A DNA stretch of 64,000 nt from CAYVUB01 sp964454675 (GCA_964454675.1 CAYVUB010000012.1:10765-74764), one strand, 5' to 3'; shown: positions 15,540-25,264, counted from the stretch's first letter. Translations and numbers: made by a program. Notes: a model not told the origin generated them from the letters alone.

Positions 15540-16080
15540 AAGGTTTAAAAACGGAATCATCATCAGGATACAAAAAAGTTTATCCACATTTAATATATCT
15601 ATTAGAAATTAAATTTTAAAATTTTAAAAAAATAATGGTGTTTATTATGGTTTGTTAATATCGGGGATAAATTTTATTGAATAAATTTTGATAGTAATTA
15701 ATTTACATCTTGTTAAAGTTCAATTAACATTAAAATTATAGTTTAATATACTGATTTTAATAGCTTTTTTAATTGTTATTAACAGCTGTTTATAACTGAT
15801 TTTTATAACTTAATCATCATAACTTTTTTTGAAATTTGTGTTTACAGCTAATAGTTTACAGCTGATAAATTATCTAAAAAAACAGGCTTATTTTTTTGGT
15901 AGATTGTTTTGTGTTTACGATTGTAAAAATTAACCGGCTTACAAAATTTTTCTTTTAAATTTTAATGACAAGATATTAACAAGTAATGAATAGAATTTTA
16001 TAAACTGTTAACAGTTATTAACTATCACAACTATCTACATTTATTTAAAGTGTATTTAGTAACTTTATACACTTAAATAA
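15540..16080. other. Long AT-rich gap with DnaA boxes: candidate replication origin
   Basis: About 580 bp without a gene between the divergent rnr and rpiB. It holds a perfect TTATCCACA (15580-15588). An inverted pair sits at 16049-16057 and 16065-16073 (AAATACACT on the minus strand, TTATACACT on the plus strand). There are three ACAGCT-containing repeats (15781-15865), a GTTAAC palindrome near 16008, and very AT-rich stretches that would melt easily. rnpA lies 4.5 kb away. No dnaA is in the window. It may simply be a long divergent promoter region. Confidence 0.4.
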
Positions 16081-16092
16081 ATATACAAAATT

Positions 16093-16521
16093 ATGACCAT
16101 CTCAATAGGAAACGATCACGCAGGAACCGAATACAAACACGCTATTGTAAAACATTTGGAAGCAAAAGGTTACATCGTAAAAAACTACGGAACCAATACA
16201 AATGACAGCGTAGATTACCCGGATTTTGTACATCCGGTTGCTAATGATGTAGAAACCAATACTGCCGATTTTGGTATTATCATCTGCGGCAGCGGAAACG
16301 GTGCCAATATGACTGCCAATAAACATCAGGCAATACGCTCTGCATTATGCTGGACAAAAGAGATTGTTGCTTTGGCACGCCAGCATAATAATGCGAATAT
16401 ATTGAGTATTCCGGCACGTTTCACAGCGCAACAACAAGCTATTGAAATGGTGGATGTGTTTTTAAACACGGCTTTTGAAGGCGGAAGACACGAGCTTAGA
16501 ATTAAGAAAATTCCTGTTTAA
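16093..16521 (+). CDS. rpiB: Ribose-5-phosphate isomerase B
   Basis: 142-residue RpiB/LacAB-family enzyme interconverting ribose 5-phosphate and ribulose 5-phosphate. MTISIGNDHAGTEYKHAIV is the family N-terminus, with conserved Asp and His. NYGTNTNDSVDYPDFVHPVA and GIIICGSGNGANMTANKHQ (anion-binding loop) follow, then ALCWTKEIVALARQHNNANI. The usual catalytic Cys position is in IIICGSG. The length is normal. The CDF gene follows after 9 bp and GNAT overlaps that, so the three form an operon starting from the AT-rich gap. Confidence 0.94.
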   Translation: MTISIGNDHAGTEYKHAIVKHLEAKGYIVKNYGTNTNDSVDYPDFVHPVANDVETNTADFGIIICGSGNGANMTANKHQAIRSALCWTKEIVALARQHNNANILSIPARFTAQQQAIEMVDVFLNTAFEGGRHELRIKKIPV

Positions 16522-16530
16522 AAAACCGAA

Positions 16531-17436
16531 ATGGGACATTCGCACCATCATCGCCATTCTAATGTTAAAGATAGAAATCTTTTAATTTCTATCGTTTTAA
16601 ATATTCTGATAACCGCAGCACAGGTTGTTGGAGGCTTGGTTTCCGGGAGTTTGGCTTTGCTGAGTGATGCCTTACATAATTTTAGTGATGTTATTTCGCT
16701 TGTAGTAAGCTATGTAGCTTCTATTTTATCTAAACAAAAAGCATCTATCAACAGAACCTTTGGTTATAAACGTGCCGAAATTTTAGCCGCTTTTATCAAT
16801 GCTGCCACCTTAGTTATTGTAGCTGTTATATTGATTATCGAAGCTGTAAAACGTTTTAACAATCCCCAAACTATTGAATCTAATTTGGTAATCTGGCTGT
16901 CGATTGTTGCAATTCTTGGTAACGGTTTTAGTGTGTTATTATTAAAGAAAGATGCCAGGAACAATATCAATATGCGTTCGGCTTATTTGCATTTGTTGAC
17001 CGATATGTTGGCAAGTGTGGCGGTTTTGATAGGTGGATTGATGATGAAATATTACGAAATGTTTTGGGTTGATAGTGTATTGACCTTTTTAATAGCTGTG
17101 TATTTGATTTTTGTAGGCTTTGATTTACTGATAAAATCTACCAAAATATTGATGCTGTTCACACCGGAGCATATTGATGTAAAAGCCATCGTCAGAAGCG
17201 TGAATAAACTCCCGAAAGTCAATAAGCTGCACCATATTCATATCTGGTATTTGAATGATGATGAATTGCACTTAGAAGCGCATTTGGATTTTAAAGAAGA
17301 CATTACACTCACGGAATTTAATATCATTTTATCCCAGATAGAAACCTTATTACACAATGAATTTCAAATAAATCACATCAATATCCAACCCGAATTTAAC
17401 AAAGAAGACCCTAAAGAAATTATTGTACAGGACTAA
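16531..17436 (+). CDS. Cation diffusion facilitator family transporter
   Basis: 301-residue CDF protein exporting a divalent metal (probably zinc) by proton antiport at the inner membrane. A His-rich start (GHSHHHRHS) precedes six helices. Helix II carries SDALHNFSD and helix V LHLLTDMLAS, the H/D pairs that bind the metal. The C-terminal cytoplasmic domain (VRSVNKLPKVNKLHHIHIWY) is complete. It resembles CzcD/ZitB. The stop TAA shares one base with the ATG of the next gene. The substrate is inferred from family, not shown. Confidence 0.92.
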   Translation: MGHSHHHRHSNVKDRNLLISIVLNILITAAQVVGGLVSGSLALLSDALHNFSDVISLVVSYVASILSKQKASINRTFGYKRAEILAAFINAATLVIVAVILIIEAVKRFNNPQTIESNLVIWLSIVAILGNGFSVLLLKKDARNNINMRSAYLHLLTDMLASVAVLIGGLMMKYYEMFWVDSVLTFLIAVYLIFVGFDLLIKSTKILMLFTPEHIDVKAIVRSVNKLPKVNKLHHIHIWYLNDDELHLEAHLDFKEDITLTEFNIILSQIETLLHNEFQINHINIQPEFNKEDPKEIIVQD

Positions 17437-17882
17437 TGCTTGAATTTCAAATAAAAACATTTAAAGAATTATCACTTGATGAATTGTATGCTGTTTTACA
17501 ATTGCGGAGCGAAGTTTTTATTGCAGAACAAAACTGTGTGTATCAGGATATTGATGCCAAAGACCAAAGAGCACTGCATGTTTTAGGATTTAAAAACGGA
17601 AATTTAACAGCCTATACCCGGTTGTTTAAAGCGGGCGATTATTTTGAAAATGCCAGCATTGGCCGCGTGGTTGTACGCCAAACCGAACGCCGGCATAAAT
17701 ATGGTTATGATATTATGAAAGTATCTATTGAAGCAGTACGCACTTATTTTGATGAAACAATTATCAAAATTTCAGCACAGGAATATTTGGTAAAATTTTA
17801 TACGAGCTTAGAATTCAAAACCATTGGAGCATCTTATTTAGAGGATGGCATTCCACATGTAGCGATGGTAAGAAAAGGGTAA
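17436..17882 (+). CDS. GNAT N-acetyltransferase, ElaA-like
   Basis: 148 residues with the ElaA layout: ELYAVLQLRSEVFIAEQNC near the start, then DIDAKDQRALHVLGF, and an acetyl-CoA loop region around IGRVVVRQTERRHKYGYDIM (R/Q-x-x-G/A type). A YTSLEFKTIGASYLEDGIPH end matches the family. The acceptor substrate is unknown. Its start overlaps the CDF stop by one base (TAATG), implying translational coupling. It ends 3 bp before the convergent OmpA-domain gene. Confidence 0.88.
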   Translation: MLEFQIKTFKELSLDELYAVLQLRSEVFIAEQNCVYQDIDAKDQRALHVLGFKNGNLTAYTRLFKAGDYFENASIGRVVVRQTERRHKYGYDIMKVSIEAVRTYFDETIIKISAQEYLVKFYTSLEFKTIGASYLEDGIPHVAMVRKG

Positions 17883-17885
17883 TTT

Positions 17886-18728
17886 TCATGAGCCTTTTCC
17901 GGCGTAAGTAATTAAAATTTCAACACGACGGTCGTATTTTGCATCGCCGCCAAGCGGAAACAAGCGCCGCATGCCTACATATTTCATACGGCGTTTGTCA
18001 ATTCCTTTTTTTACAAAATAGTCATAAATATATTTTGCCCTTGCAACCGATAAATTACGCTGGTTGGTTTTTCTGTCAACAGCATCGCGGCTGTTTTGAG
18101 TGCAGCACACATGACCCTGAATGGTAAAATAAATGTCTTTTCGTTCCAGCAATACTTTTGAAATATCTTCCAGTGTTTTTACAGATTCCGGCAGTAAATA
18201 ACTGTATCCTGTTGCAAAAAGAATGTTTTCGAGAACAATATTATCACCCGCTTTCAAATCGCCTTTTAAAATTTCACTGGCAGATTTTGTTTTTTTAGGA
18301 GTGATTTCTTCCTGCTTTTGTGGAATTTTTGGCGTAACAATGATTTCAACTTTTCGGTTTAAACCTCTTATTTTACTTATATCTTCTTCTTTTACCAGTT
18401 TTAAGAGAATTTTTCCTTTACCGTCAACATTGGTAATAATCGATTCGTCAAACTCGTTATTTGAAAAAATAGCTTTAATGCTGTTGGCTCTGTTTTGTGA
18501 TAATACCAAATTATAGGATTCACTTCCTCTGTCGTCGGTAAATCCGTAAATGGAAATTTTTTCAATGTCTAAATTTTCGATTTTTGTCAGGAAAAGCAAC
18601 AATCTGCTCACTTCAGTTTCAGGAACGTTGTATTTATCTGTTTCAAACAGCACCTCATGCTTTAACTCTTCCTGAGCAAATGCATACTGGCAAATGATTA
18701 AAAACAGAACTAAAAAACGTTTCATCAT
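17886..18728 (-). CDS. Double OmpA-domain envelope protein
   Basis: 280 residues with a signal peptide (MMKRFLVLFLIICQYAFAQ). Two OmpA-like peptidoglycan-binding domains lie in tandem. The first is about residues 25-130 (SIYGFTDDRGSESYNLVLSQ, NRANSIKA, then GLNRKVEIIV). The second is about 165-275 (LFATGYSYLLPES, IQGHVCCTQNSRDAVDR, LSVARAKYIYDYFVKKGI, YDRRVEILI). Both keep the D...NxxLSxxRA...R-VEI pattern, the first less strictly. It presumably tethers the envelope to peptidoglycan. The S41 protease gene is upstream, 35 bp away. Confidence 0.85.
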   Translation of the reverse strand: MMKRFLVLFLIICQYAFAQEELKHEVLFETDKYNVPETEVSRLLLFLTKIENLDIEKISIYGFTDDRGSESYNLVLSQNRANSIKAIFSNNEFDESIITNVDGKGKILLKLVKEEDISKIRGLNRKVEIIVTPKIPQKQEEITPKKTKSASEILKGDLKAGDNIVLENILFATGYSYLLPESVKTLEDISKVLLERKDIYFTIQGHVCCTQNSRDAVDRKTNQRNLSVARAKYIYDYFVKKGIDKRRMKYVGMRRLFPLGGDAKYDRRVEILITYAGKGS

Positions 18729-18762
18729 ATATTAAAGATACTTATTTTTTTAAAAAAGCATA

Positions 18763-20388
18763 CTATTTTAAGTAACTCAAGTAGGTTGACAGATTTTTAA
18801 GGATTTCTTTTCCTTTTTGAATTTCGTTATTATGTTTTATATAATAGGTGTACATACCTTCGCGGTAAAAATAACGCTTTACGATTTCGTCAGACAGTAA
18901 GTCTGTTAACTGCGTTTTATTGTCATCAATTGCCTTGTTTTTGTAAGTGTTTAAAGACAACACCAGATTTTTATAATCGGTATCAATAACCGTATTTAAG
19001 GTTTCGTCTTTTGCAACTTGCAAGGCGTTTTCCAAAGCTTTTTCGGTTTTGGTTTCAAATGAAAAACCGGTAGATTTCAAATACGTTTTAAAAGCATTAA
19101 AATCGGCATCTGTTAGTTTAAAGTTTTGCAAGTCGGTCACATTGTTTTTATAATAATACTGAGTAGCAAAGTTAAAAATGTGATGTTCGTCAAGTATTGC
19201 TGTGGTTATAGGGTTTAAATGTGATGTTTCAAGAACCAAATCGGGCATAATGCCGCCGCCGTCATAAACGGTGCGCCCTCTTTTGGTTTTAAAAACGTTG
19301 CGTTGGTCTTTGTCAACTCTTACGGCATTGCCTTTTTCGTCTTTATTTGAATAATCCAACGCCTGAATACATCTGCCCGAAGGTGTGTAATAACGGGAAA
19401 TGGTCACTTTCATCTGTGTGCCGTAAACCACAGGTTTTGGCCGCTGTACCAGACCTTTACCAAAGCTTCTTGCGCCCACAACAACAGCCCTATCCAAATC
19501 CTGTAACGCACCCGCAACAATCTCGCTTGCCGATGCGCTTCTGCCGTCAATTAAAACCACCAGAGGAATTTCGGTATCAATAGGTTCTTTTTGGGTGTAA
19601 TAGGTTTTGTTATACTTTTGAACCTTTGATTTTGTGGTTACAACCAGCTGGTTTTGAGGCACAAAAATATTGGTAACATTCACGGCTTCATTAAGTAATC
19701 CGCCGGGATTTCCTCTTAAATCCAGAATAAGCTGTTTGGCACCTTGTGCTTTTAAATCTCTTACCGCTGCGGTTGTTTCGCGTGATGCTTTCTCATTAAA
19801 CTGACGCAAAACGATATAGCCTATTTTATCGTCAATCATTGAAAAATGTGGGACGGCATGCGTTTCTTCCGATTGGCGTTTGATGGTCGCTGTTTCGGTT
19901 TTTCCTTGTCGTACATAAGTAACTGTTACCTGTGTTCCTGCGGCACCTTGCAGTAAATTACCGGCATCATCTTTAAAATCGGCAACCGAGACATCATCAA
20001 CTTTTATGATTTCGTCACCGGCTTTTAAACCGGCTTTATCTGCCGGAAAATCTTTGTAGGGTTCTACAATTACCAGCTTATCTTTAAGTGTCAAAACGCT
20101 GGCGCCAATACCGGTATATTCGCCGGTATTGTTAATGCGTGATGCTTGGACGTCCTGCTCGTTGTAAAAGTTGGTGTAAGGATCTAAATCTGCAAGCATG
20201 CTTTTTATGGCAGAATCCATTAAATCTCCGGGATTGGTTTCGTCCACATAATTCATGTTGACTTCTTTAAAAACCGTGGTGAAGATTTCTATTTGCTTTG
20301 CAATTTCAAAAAAATCGTTTCTAAAAGCGGTTCCTGCAAAAAATACCGCAGCGATAAAAACGGGTATGATGATTTTTTTCTTGAACAT
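18763..20388 (-). CDS. S41 family C-terminal processing peptidase
   Basis: 541-residue periplasmic serine protease of the CtpA/Prc family. An N-terminal signal anchor (KIIIPVFIAAVFFAGTAF), a PDZ domain (about 85-165; DKAGLKAGDEIIKVDD) and the S41 core follow. LDLRGNPGGLLNEAVN precedes the catalytic Ser in DGRSASASEIVAGALQD (near residue 283); the partner Lys is in SFGKGLVQ (near 308). A C-terminal extension of about 170 residues is typical of Bacteroidota homologues. It sits between rnpA and the OmpA gene on one strand, a grouping that may be an operon. Confidence 0.93.
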   Translation of the reverse strand: MFKKKIIIPVFIAAVFFAGTAFRNDFFEIAKQIEIFTTVFKEVNMNYVDETNPGDLMDSAIKSMLADLDPYTNFYNEQDVQASRINNTGEYTGIGASVLTLKDKLVIVEPYKDFPADKAGLKAGDEIIKVDDVSVADFKDDAGNLLQGAAGTQVTVTYVRQGKTETATIKRQSEETHAVPHFSMIDDKIGYIVLRQFNEKASRETTAAVRDLKAQGAKQLILDLRGNPGGLLNEAVNVTNIFVPQNQLVVTTKSKVQKYNKTYYTQKEPIDTEIPLVVLIDGRSASASEIVAGALQDLDRAVVVGARSFGKGLVQRPKPVVYGTQMKVTISRYYTPSGRCIQALDYSNKDEKGNAVRVDKDQRNVFKTKRGRTVYDGGGIMPDLVLETSHLNPITTAILDEHHIFNFATQYYYKNNVTDLQNFKLTDADFNAFKTYLKSTGFSFETKTEKALENALQVAKDETLNTVIDTDYKNLVLSLNTYKNKAIDDNKTQLTDLLSDEIVKRYFYREGMYTYYIKHNNEIQKGKEILKNLSTYLSYLK

Positions 20389-20467
20389 AAAATGGGTGTT
20401 ATTTGATGCTTTTTAACTTGTGTTTTTCTATGGATGGTATAGTGTAAACATACTAAATTTTTTTAAG

Positions 20468-20851
20468 CTATGATTTGGCATCTGAAATAGCCGAGGTAAA
20501 TTTTTTAAGCAATAAGCTCATCTTATTTGAAATGGTCTCAAAATTTGTTCCGTCTTTTCCAACGTATAAAATCATTAACGCATACTGTCCGGTAATGTTG
20601 CTTAAATGCGTTGGCTTTTGAAGTCTGTAAGCTTCTCTCATAAGGCGTTTAATGCGGTTTCTGTCAACTGCTTTTTTAAAATGCCGTTTACTTACAGAAA
20701 CACCGGTTTTAACTTTTACACTGTCATCAAAAGTTGTTTCAACATGTATTAATCGCAACGGATATACCATAACCGATTGTCCTTGAGTAAATAATTGCTC
20801 AATGAGTTTCTGGCTTTTCAGCTTTTCTTTTTTGTTGAAAGTATAGTTCAT
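20468..20851 (-). CDS. rnpA: Ribonuclease P protein component
   Basis: 127-residue protein subunit of RNase P, which processes tRNA 5' ends with the RNA subunit. The RNP motif is VDRNRIKRLMREAYRLQK, preceded by TGVSVSKRHFKKA. N-terminal KEKLKSQKLIEQLFTQG is the usual start. rpmH, the classical neighbour, is not here. It precedes the S41 gene by about 80 bp on the same strand. Confidence 0.94.
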   Translation of the reverse strand: MNYTFNKKEKLKSQKLIEQLFTQGQSVMVYPLRLIHVETTFDDSVKVKTGVSVSKRHFKKAVDRNRIKRLMREAYRLQKPTHLSNITGQYALMILYVGKDGTNFETISNKMSLLLKKFTSAISDAKS

Positions 20852-20878
20852 CTCTTGCCAAAGATACTAAGGTAAGAC

Positions 20879-20910
20879 AAAAAAACCGCCCATTAGAAGC
20901 GGTTCGTTTT
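20879..20910 (-). terminator. Terminator of the M1 peptidase gene
   Basis: On the minus strand a GAACCGC/GCGGTT stem with loop TTCTAATGG is followed by TTTTTTT. It lies between the M1 peptidase stop and the rnpA start, separating the two transcripts. Confidence 0.85.
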
Positions 20911-22776
20911 TTATAATTCTATAGCGTTGTTATTCCTATTAATATCTGCCATTTTGTTAAGCGGGTCAATTGCCACAGACGTTACATCTTTTTTTGCGGA
21001 AAACGTATAGGTTGGATACGCCCACGCCCAATCGTCCAGAACGGTTGCCGTAGTTGGTTTTTTACCGTGCATCATCCGCAGCGGGATGTAAAAATCTTCG
21101 GTTGTTCCATCAGTGTAAGTAACAGTTAAATCTATCGGCATAGGTATTAATCCTATCCGCTCCAAGGTAATGGTTTTTCCGTCTATCGTTTTTATGCCGT
21201 AGTCTATGGTGTTGGTGGTTTGTGTCCAATCGGTCAAATACCAGTTTAAATGTAATCCTGATACTTTTTCTGCAATACGTATAAAATCAATGGGTTTAGG
21301 GTGTTTAAATTTCCATTCGCTGTAATAACGTTTTAATGTGTTATCAAAATTTTCTCTGCCTATAATATATTTTAATTGTTCTAAAAATATCGAGCCTTTA
21401 CCATAAGCAGAAACACTGTAAGCCCGGTTATATATATAACGGTCGGCATGAGTGGTTTGCGGTTGCTCCAGACCGTCGGCTATAAGTTTAAAGTAATTTT
21501 TATAGGATGTTTCCAAAGGGTTTTTATGATGATGTTCCATAACCTCATCTATTGCATAAGTCTCAAAATAGTCGGTAAACCCTTCATCCATCCATCCGTG
21601 TTTTCCTTCGTGCGTTGCCAATACCGACTGAAACCAGTTATGCGCCAGTTCATGCGAGGTTACATCCACCAAACTTTTAAACTGACGCTCACCCGTGATA
21701 AGCGTACACATAGCATATTCCATACCGCCGTCACCGCCTTGAACGACAGAGTATTGCTCATAAGGATAATTGCCGATATGTTTGGTAAAATAATTCATCA
21801 ACTCCTGTGTTTTAGGCTGAAGCTTTTTCCAGTTTTCTTTTATATCCGGATTGTTTTTATAAATAAAATGCAGCATTGGACCACCGGGCATTTGAAGTTT
21901 ATCGTGAATGTAATTTGGATCGGCTGCCCAGGTAAAATCATGCACGTTTGGCGCTATAAAATGCCATGTGAGTGTTTTGCCTTTGGGGCGTTTTACTTTT
22001 TCGGTTTCGTAACCGTGACCTATTTCGTTGGGGTTTTGAAGGTACCCGGTACCGCCAATAGTGTAGTCTTTATCAATGGTGATTTTCACGTCAAAATTTC
22101 CCCAGACACCGTAAAACTCCCGGCTTATATAGGCATCTGTATGCCAGCCTTCGGTATCGTATTCTGCGAGTTTCGGATACCATTGCGACATTGATAATGC
22201 CACGCCTTCTTTATTATTTCTTCCGGAACGGCGAATTTGCACAGGCACCTGAGCTTCAAACACCATATCAAAGGTTGTTTTTGCTCCCGGTTTAATGGGT
22301 TCTGCCAAGGTTACTTCCAGAATGGTACCAATGGTATGATGCTTCACGTCAACATTATTTTGTTTTAATGAATTGACATGAATATACCCGATTTCGTCAG
22401 GTTTTAAAATACTTATCCGGCTTTGATACACAGGAGTTTCTTTGGTTCCCAGATTGTTTACCATTCTTGCATCCGGATCGGGAATGTTTTGCAGCCTAAC
22501 ATCCATTTCACTTCCCGGCTGAAACGCATTTGGGTACAAATGGTAATACACTTTTGAAAGCACATCGGGCGAATTATTGGTATAAACAAGTTTTTGAGTG
22601 CCTTTGTATTGATAGGTTTTTACATCCATATCAATAGCCATAGTATAATCTACATGTTGTTGCCAATATGTCCCGGGAACTTGAGAAAACGATTTTGAAA
22701 CATTAAAAAGCAGCGCAGTATAAAGAACAATTATTAAAGAACACCTCATAAAATACTGTTTATTGGTTTTTTGCAA
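20911..22776 (-). CDS. M1 family metallopeptidase, exported
   Basis: 621 residues with a signal peptide. Starts at 22776 or 22749 (MRCSLIIVLYTAL) are both possible; the second avoids overlap with the S8 stop. The zinc site is HELAHNWFQSVLATHEGKHG followed by WMDEG (HExxH near residue 378, with the third Glu ligand 18 residues on). The aminopeptidase exopeptidase signature is GGMEYAMCT. The N-terminal sheet domain is complete. It probably trims peptides in the periplasm or at the surface. It follows the S8 protease gene directly on the same strand. Confidence 0.92.
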   Translation of the reverse strand: MQKTNKQYFMRCSLIIVLYTALLFNVSKSFSQVPGTYWQQHVDYTMAIDMDVKTYQYKGTQKLVYTNNSPDVLSKVYYHLYPNAFQPGSEMDVRLQNIPDPDARMVNNLGTKETPVYQSRISILKPDEIGYIHVNSLKQNNVDVKHHTIGTILEVTLAEPIKPGAKTTFDMVFEAQVPVQIRRSGRNNKEGVALSMSQWYPKLAEYDTEGWHTDAYISREFYGVWGNFDVKITIDKDYTIGGTGYLQNPNEIGHGYETEKVKRPKGKTLTWHFIAPNVHDFTWAADPNYIHDKLQMPGGPMLHFIYKNNPDIKENWKKLQPKTQELMNYFTKHIGNYPYEQYSVVQGGDGGMEYAMCTLITGERQFKSLVDVTSHELAHNWFQSVLATHEGKHGWMDEGFTDYFETYAIDEVMEHHHKNPLETSYKNYFKLIADGLEQPQTTHADRYIYNRAYSVSAYGKGSIFLEQLKYIIGRENFDNTLKRYYSEWKFKHPKPIDFIRIAEKVSGLHLNWYLTDWTQTTNTIDYGIKTIDGKTITLERIGLIPMPIDLTVTYTDGTTEDFYIPLRMMHGKKPTTATVLDDWAWAYPTYTFSAKKDVTSVAIDPLNKMADINRNNNAIEL

Positions 22777-24376
22777 CTTGTTCTGCTAAAATTAAAGCAT
22801 TATACAGATTGACAATTTTTCCTGATTTTGACAAATCCTTAAAAGGTTTTACGTTATTGGCATCGCCGCCTACTACGACTCTGTTTGTTAATGGTAATCC
22901 GGAATCCATTATAATTTGTTTAACCTGTGATGCTTTTAATTGAGGATAAAAGGAGCGTATTAATGCCGCAACTCCTGCAACTGCCGGAGCAGCCATTGAG
23001 GTTCCGCTGATGGCTTTGTAGTCGTTTTCCGGTAATGTAGAATAAATTTTTCCGCCGGGCGCAAAAACGTCCACATTGATTTTTCCGTAGTTTGAAAAAT
23101 CTGAAACAACCTCAGAACCGTATTTTTGTTCAATAGAACCAACGGTAAGGAAGTTATTGGATACTTCGGTGCCGTTTTTAACAGCGTCATTAGGAAACAC
23201 GTCTTTTTTGTCTAAATCGTGCTTATCATTTCCGGCGGCTTTTACTATTAACACATCTTTTTCTCCGGCATAGGCAATAGCTTCACGCACCCAGTTGCTG
23301 TGAGGCGAATAGTACTTTCCAAAACTCGCATTGATAACTTTTGCACCGTTATCAACCGCATAACGAATGGCTAACGCCACATCTTTGTCGTACTCATCTC
23401 CGTTAGGCACGGCTCTTATTGACATAATTTTTACATTGTTTGCAACGCCGTTTGCACCTTTGTTGTTATTACGTGTCGCCGCGATGATTCCGGCTACGTG
23501 TGTGCCGTGGCTTTCGGCTTTTTTTACAGGTTTTACGTTGCCATTACCATAAAATTTATCGTTGATGTCGTCAATATTATCACCTGTTGTCCTGCCTTTA
23601 AAATCTTTGTTTAAATGATAGTTTAAACGCTCAGTGATTTGAACCAAACCGTCATTGATTTCTTCAATGGCTTTTGATACGCTCTCAAAATCAAGTGAAT
23701 ATGCATATTTTGCAACAGCAATATGTTGCTGCAATGACGCATCGGTTGTTTTAATCGCATTAACTTCGGCTCTGGTATAATCTTTTTTATTGAAGTGCTT
23801 TGTTAAGGCTTCATCGGCATTTTTAAGTTGCTGTGCTATTTGTTCGTAAGTGGTTTTGTAGCCTGTATATTTTTGATATTCTTCAGTGTATTCTGCTTGT
23901 GCTTCGGCATATCTCGGGTGTGATGTATCACCCGAAGCCAAAAGTCTTACAAATTCCAATTGCTCATCATAAGCTGTTCCGAGGAAATTCCAGCCGTAAA
24001 CGTCATCAACATAGCCGTTGCCGTCATCGTCTTTGCCGTTGTTGGGAATTTCTTTGGTGTTTTTCCAGATGTTATCTTTTAAATCTTCATGGTCAATATC
24101 AATTCCGGAATCAATTACCGCGACAATAGTGGTTTGCCCTTTTTTGTTTTTGATGATTTCGGCATAAGCTTTATCAACACTCATTCCCGGAATGGTATCT
24201 TTTACAAGATCCAAATGTCCCCAAGATTGTTTTTCCGCATCGGTAAGGTCTGATGTTTTTAATGGGGTTTTATCAATATTTTCAATAGGTGTTGAAAGTA
24301 TTGGGGCAACACCTCCGCAATTGTAAAATGTTGAAGCGATTAAGCAGAGTGCTACAAATGATTTTATCAGTTTCAT
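22760..24376 (-). CDS. S8 subtilisin-like lipoprotein protease
   Basis: 538 residues. The Spc-II signal has lipobox TFYNC (Cys near 20). The catalytic triad is visible: VAVIDSGIDIDHEDL (Asp, about 90), ESHGTHVAGIIA (His, about 291) and SGTSMAAPAVAG (Ser, about 455), with the oxyanion Asn in VKAAGNDKHD. Between Asp and His is a long helical, charged insertion of about 140 residues (EEYQKYTGYKTTYEQIAQQL), which may shield the active site. Its 3' end overlaps the M1 gene by up to 17 bases. Confidence 0.93.
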   Translation of the reverse strand: MKLIKSFVALCLIASTFYNCGGVAPILSTPIENIDKTPLKTSDLTDAEKQSWGHLDLVKDTIPGMSVDKAYAEIIKNKKGQTTIVAVIDSGIDIDHEDLKDNIWKNTKEIPNNGKDDDGNGYVDDVYGWNFLGTAYDEQLEFVRLLASGDTSHPRYAEAQAEYTEEYQKYTGYKTTYEQIAQQLKNADEALTKHFNKKDYTRAEVNAIKTTDASLQQHIAVAKYAYSLDFESVSKAIEEINDGLVQITERLNYHLNKDFKGRTTGDNIDDINDKFYGNGNVKPVKKAESHGTHVAGIIAATRNNNKGANGVANNVKIMSIRAVPNGDEYDKDVALAIRYAVDNGAKVINASFGKYYSPHSNWVREAIAYAGEKDVLIVKAAGNDKHDLDKKDVFPNDAVKNGTEVSNNFLTVGSIEQKYGSEVVSDFSNYGKINVDVFAPGGKIYSTLPENDYKAISGTSMAAPAVAGVAALIRSFYPQLKASQVKQIIMDSGLPLTNRVVVGGDANNVKPFKDLSKSGKIVNLYNALILAEQVAKNQ

Positions 24377-24403
24377 AAATGTTTGTGTTTTGCTATTAAT
24401 AAA

Positions 24404-25264
24404 TTAAATGAATATATCTTGTGCTTTAAAAGTTTCTTTAAGCCGCACACCTTTATCTGTGTGGGCTACCGTAATGAGTTCGTTGTGGGCGTCGTGTTCC
24501 AAAAACAAATAAAAATTGTTATCGGCAGCCATATTCAAAAACAGTTCTTTTTCGGTAAGTGTTAATAAAGGCCGTGTGTCATAGCCCATCACAAACGGAA
24601 TTGGCAAATGCCCTGCGGTAGGAAGTAAATCGGCTACAAAAGCAATGGTTTTTCCTTTGTAATGAATAAGCGGAATCATTTGTTTTTCGGTATGTCCGTC
24701 TGCAAAAAAGATATCAAAACCAATTTCGGAATTTTTCAGAATCTGCTGTTCGGGTAATGAGGTAAATTTAAGCCGGCCGCTTTCTTCCATGGGAAGGATA
24801 TTTTCTTTTAAAAATGAAGCTTTTTCACGATTGTTCGGCTGTGTTGCCCATTTCCAGTGATTGGCATTACTCCAAAAATGCGCGTTTTTGAATGCGGGTT
24901 CATAGCCGGTCCGGTCTTTGTTCCATTGGATGCTTCCGCCGCAATGGTCAAAATGCAGATGTGACATAAACACATCGGTTATATCATCACGATGAAAACC
25001 GTGTGCTTTTAATGAGTCGTCCAGATTGTAGTTTCCCCACATATAATAATATCCAAAAAACTTATCACTTTGTTTGTTGCCCATTCCGGTATCAATCAAA
25101 ATAAGCCGGTTGCCGTTTTCAACCAACAAACAGCGCGCGGCAATGTCAATCATGTTATTGGCATCTGCCGGATTGGTTTTTTGCCATAAGGATTTTGGCA
25201 CAACACCAAACATGGCACCACCGTCCAGTTTAAAATTTCCGGTTTCTATAGGGTATAGTTGCAT
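24404..25264 (-). CDS. MBL fold metallo-hydrolase
   Basis: 286 residues. The metallo-beta-lactamase-fold zinc motif is FMSHLHFDHCGGSIQW (HxHxDH); later ligands are in FADGHTEKQMIPL and the C-terminal LEHDAHNELITV. The N-terminus DGGAMFGVVPKSLWQKTNPA resembles lactonase/AHL-hydrolase-like members, but the substrate is unknown. There is no signal peptide, so it is cytoplasmic. The S8 gene starts 28 bp downstream, so co-transcription is possible. The start ATG at 25264 matches the conserved MQLYPIETGNFKLDGG block. Confidence 0.88.
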   Translation of the reverse strand: MQLYPIETGNFKLDGGAMFGVVPKSLWQKTNPADANNMIDIAARCLLVENGNRLILIDTGMGNKQSDKFFGYYYMWGNYNLDDSLKAHGFHRDDITDVFMSHLHFDHCGGSIQWNKDRTGYEPAFKNAHFWSNANHWKWATQPNNREKASFLKENILPMEESGRLKFTSLPEQQILKNSEIGFDIFFADGHTEKQMIPLIHYKGKTIAFVADLLPTAGHLPIPFVMGYDTRPLLTLTEKELFLNMAADNNFYLFLEHDAHNELITVAHTDKGVRLKETFKAQDIFI

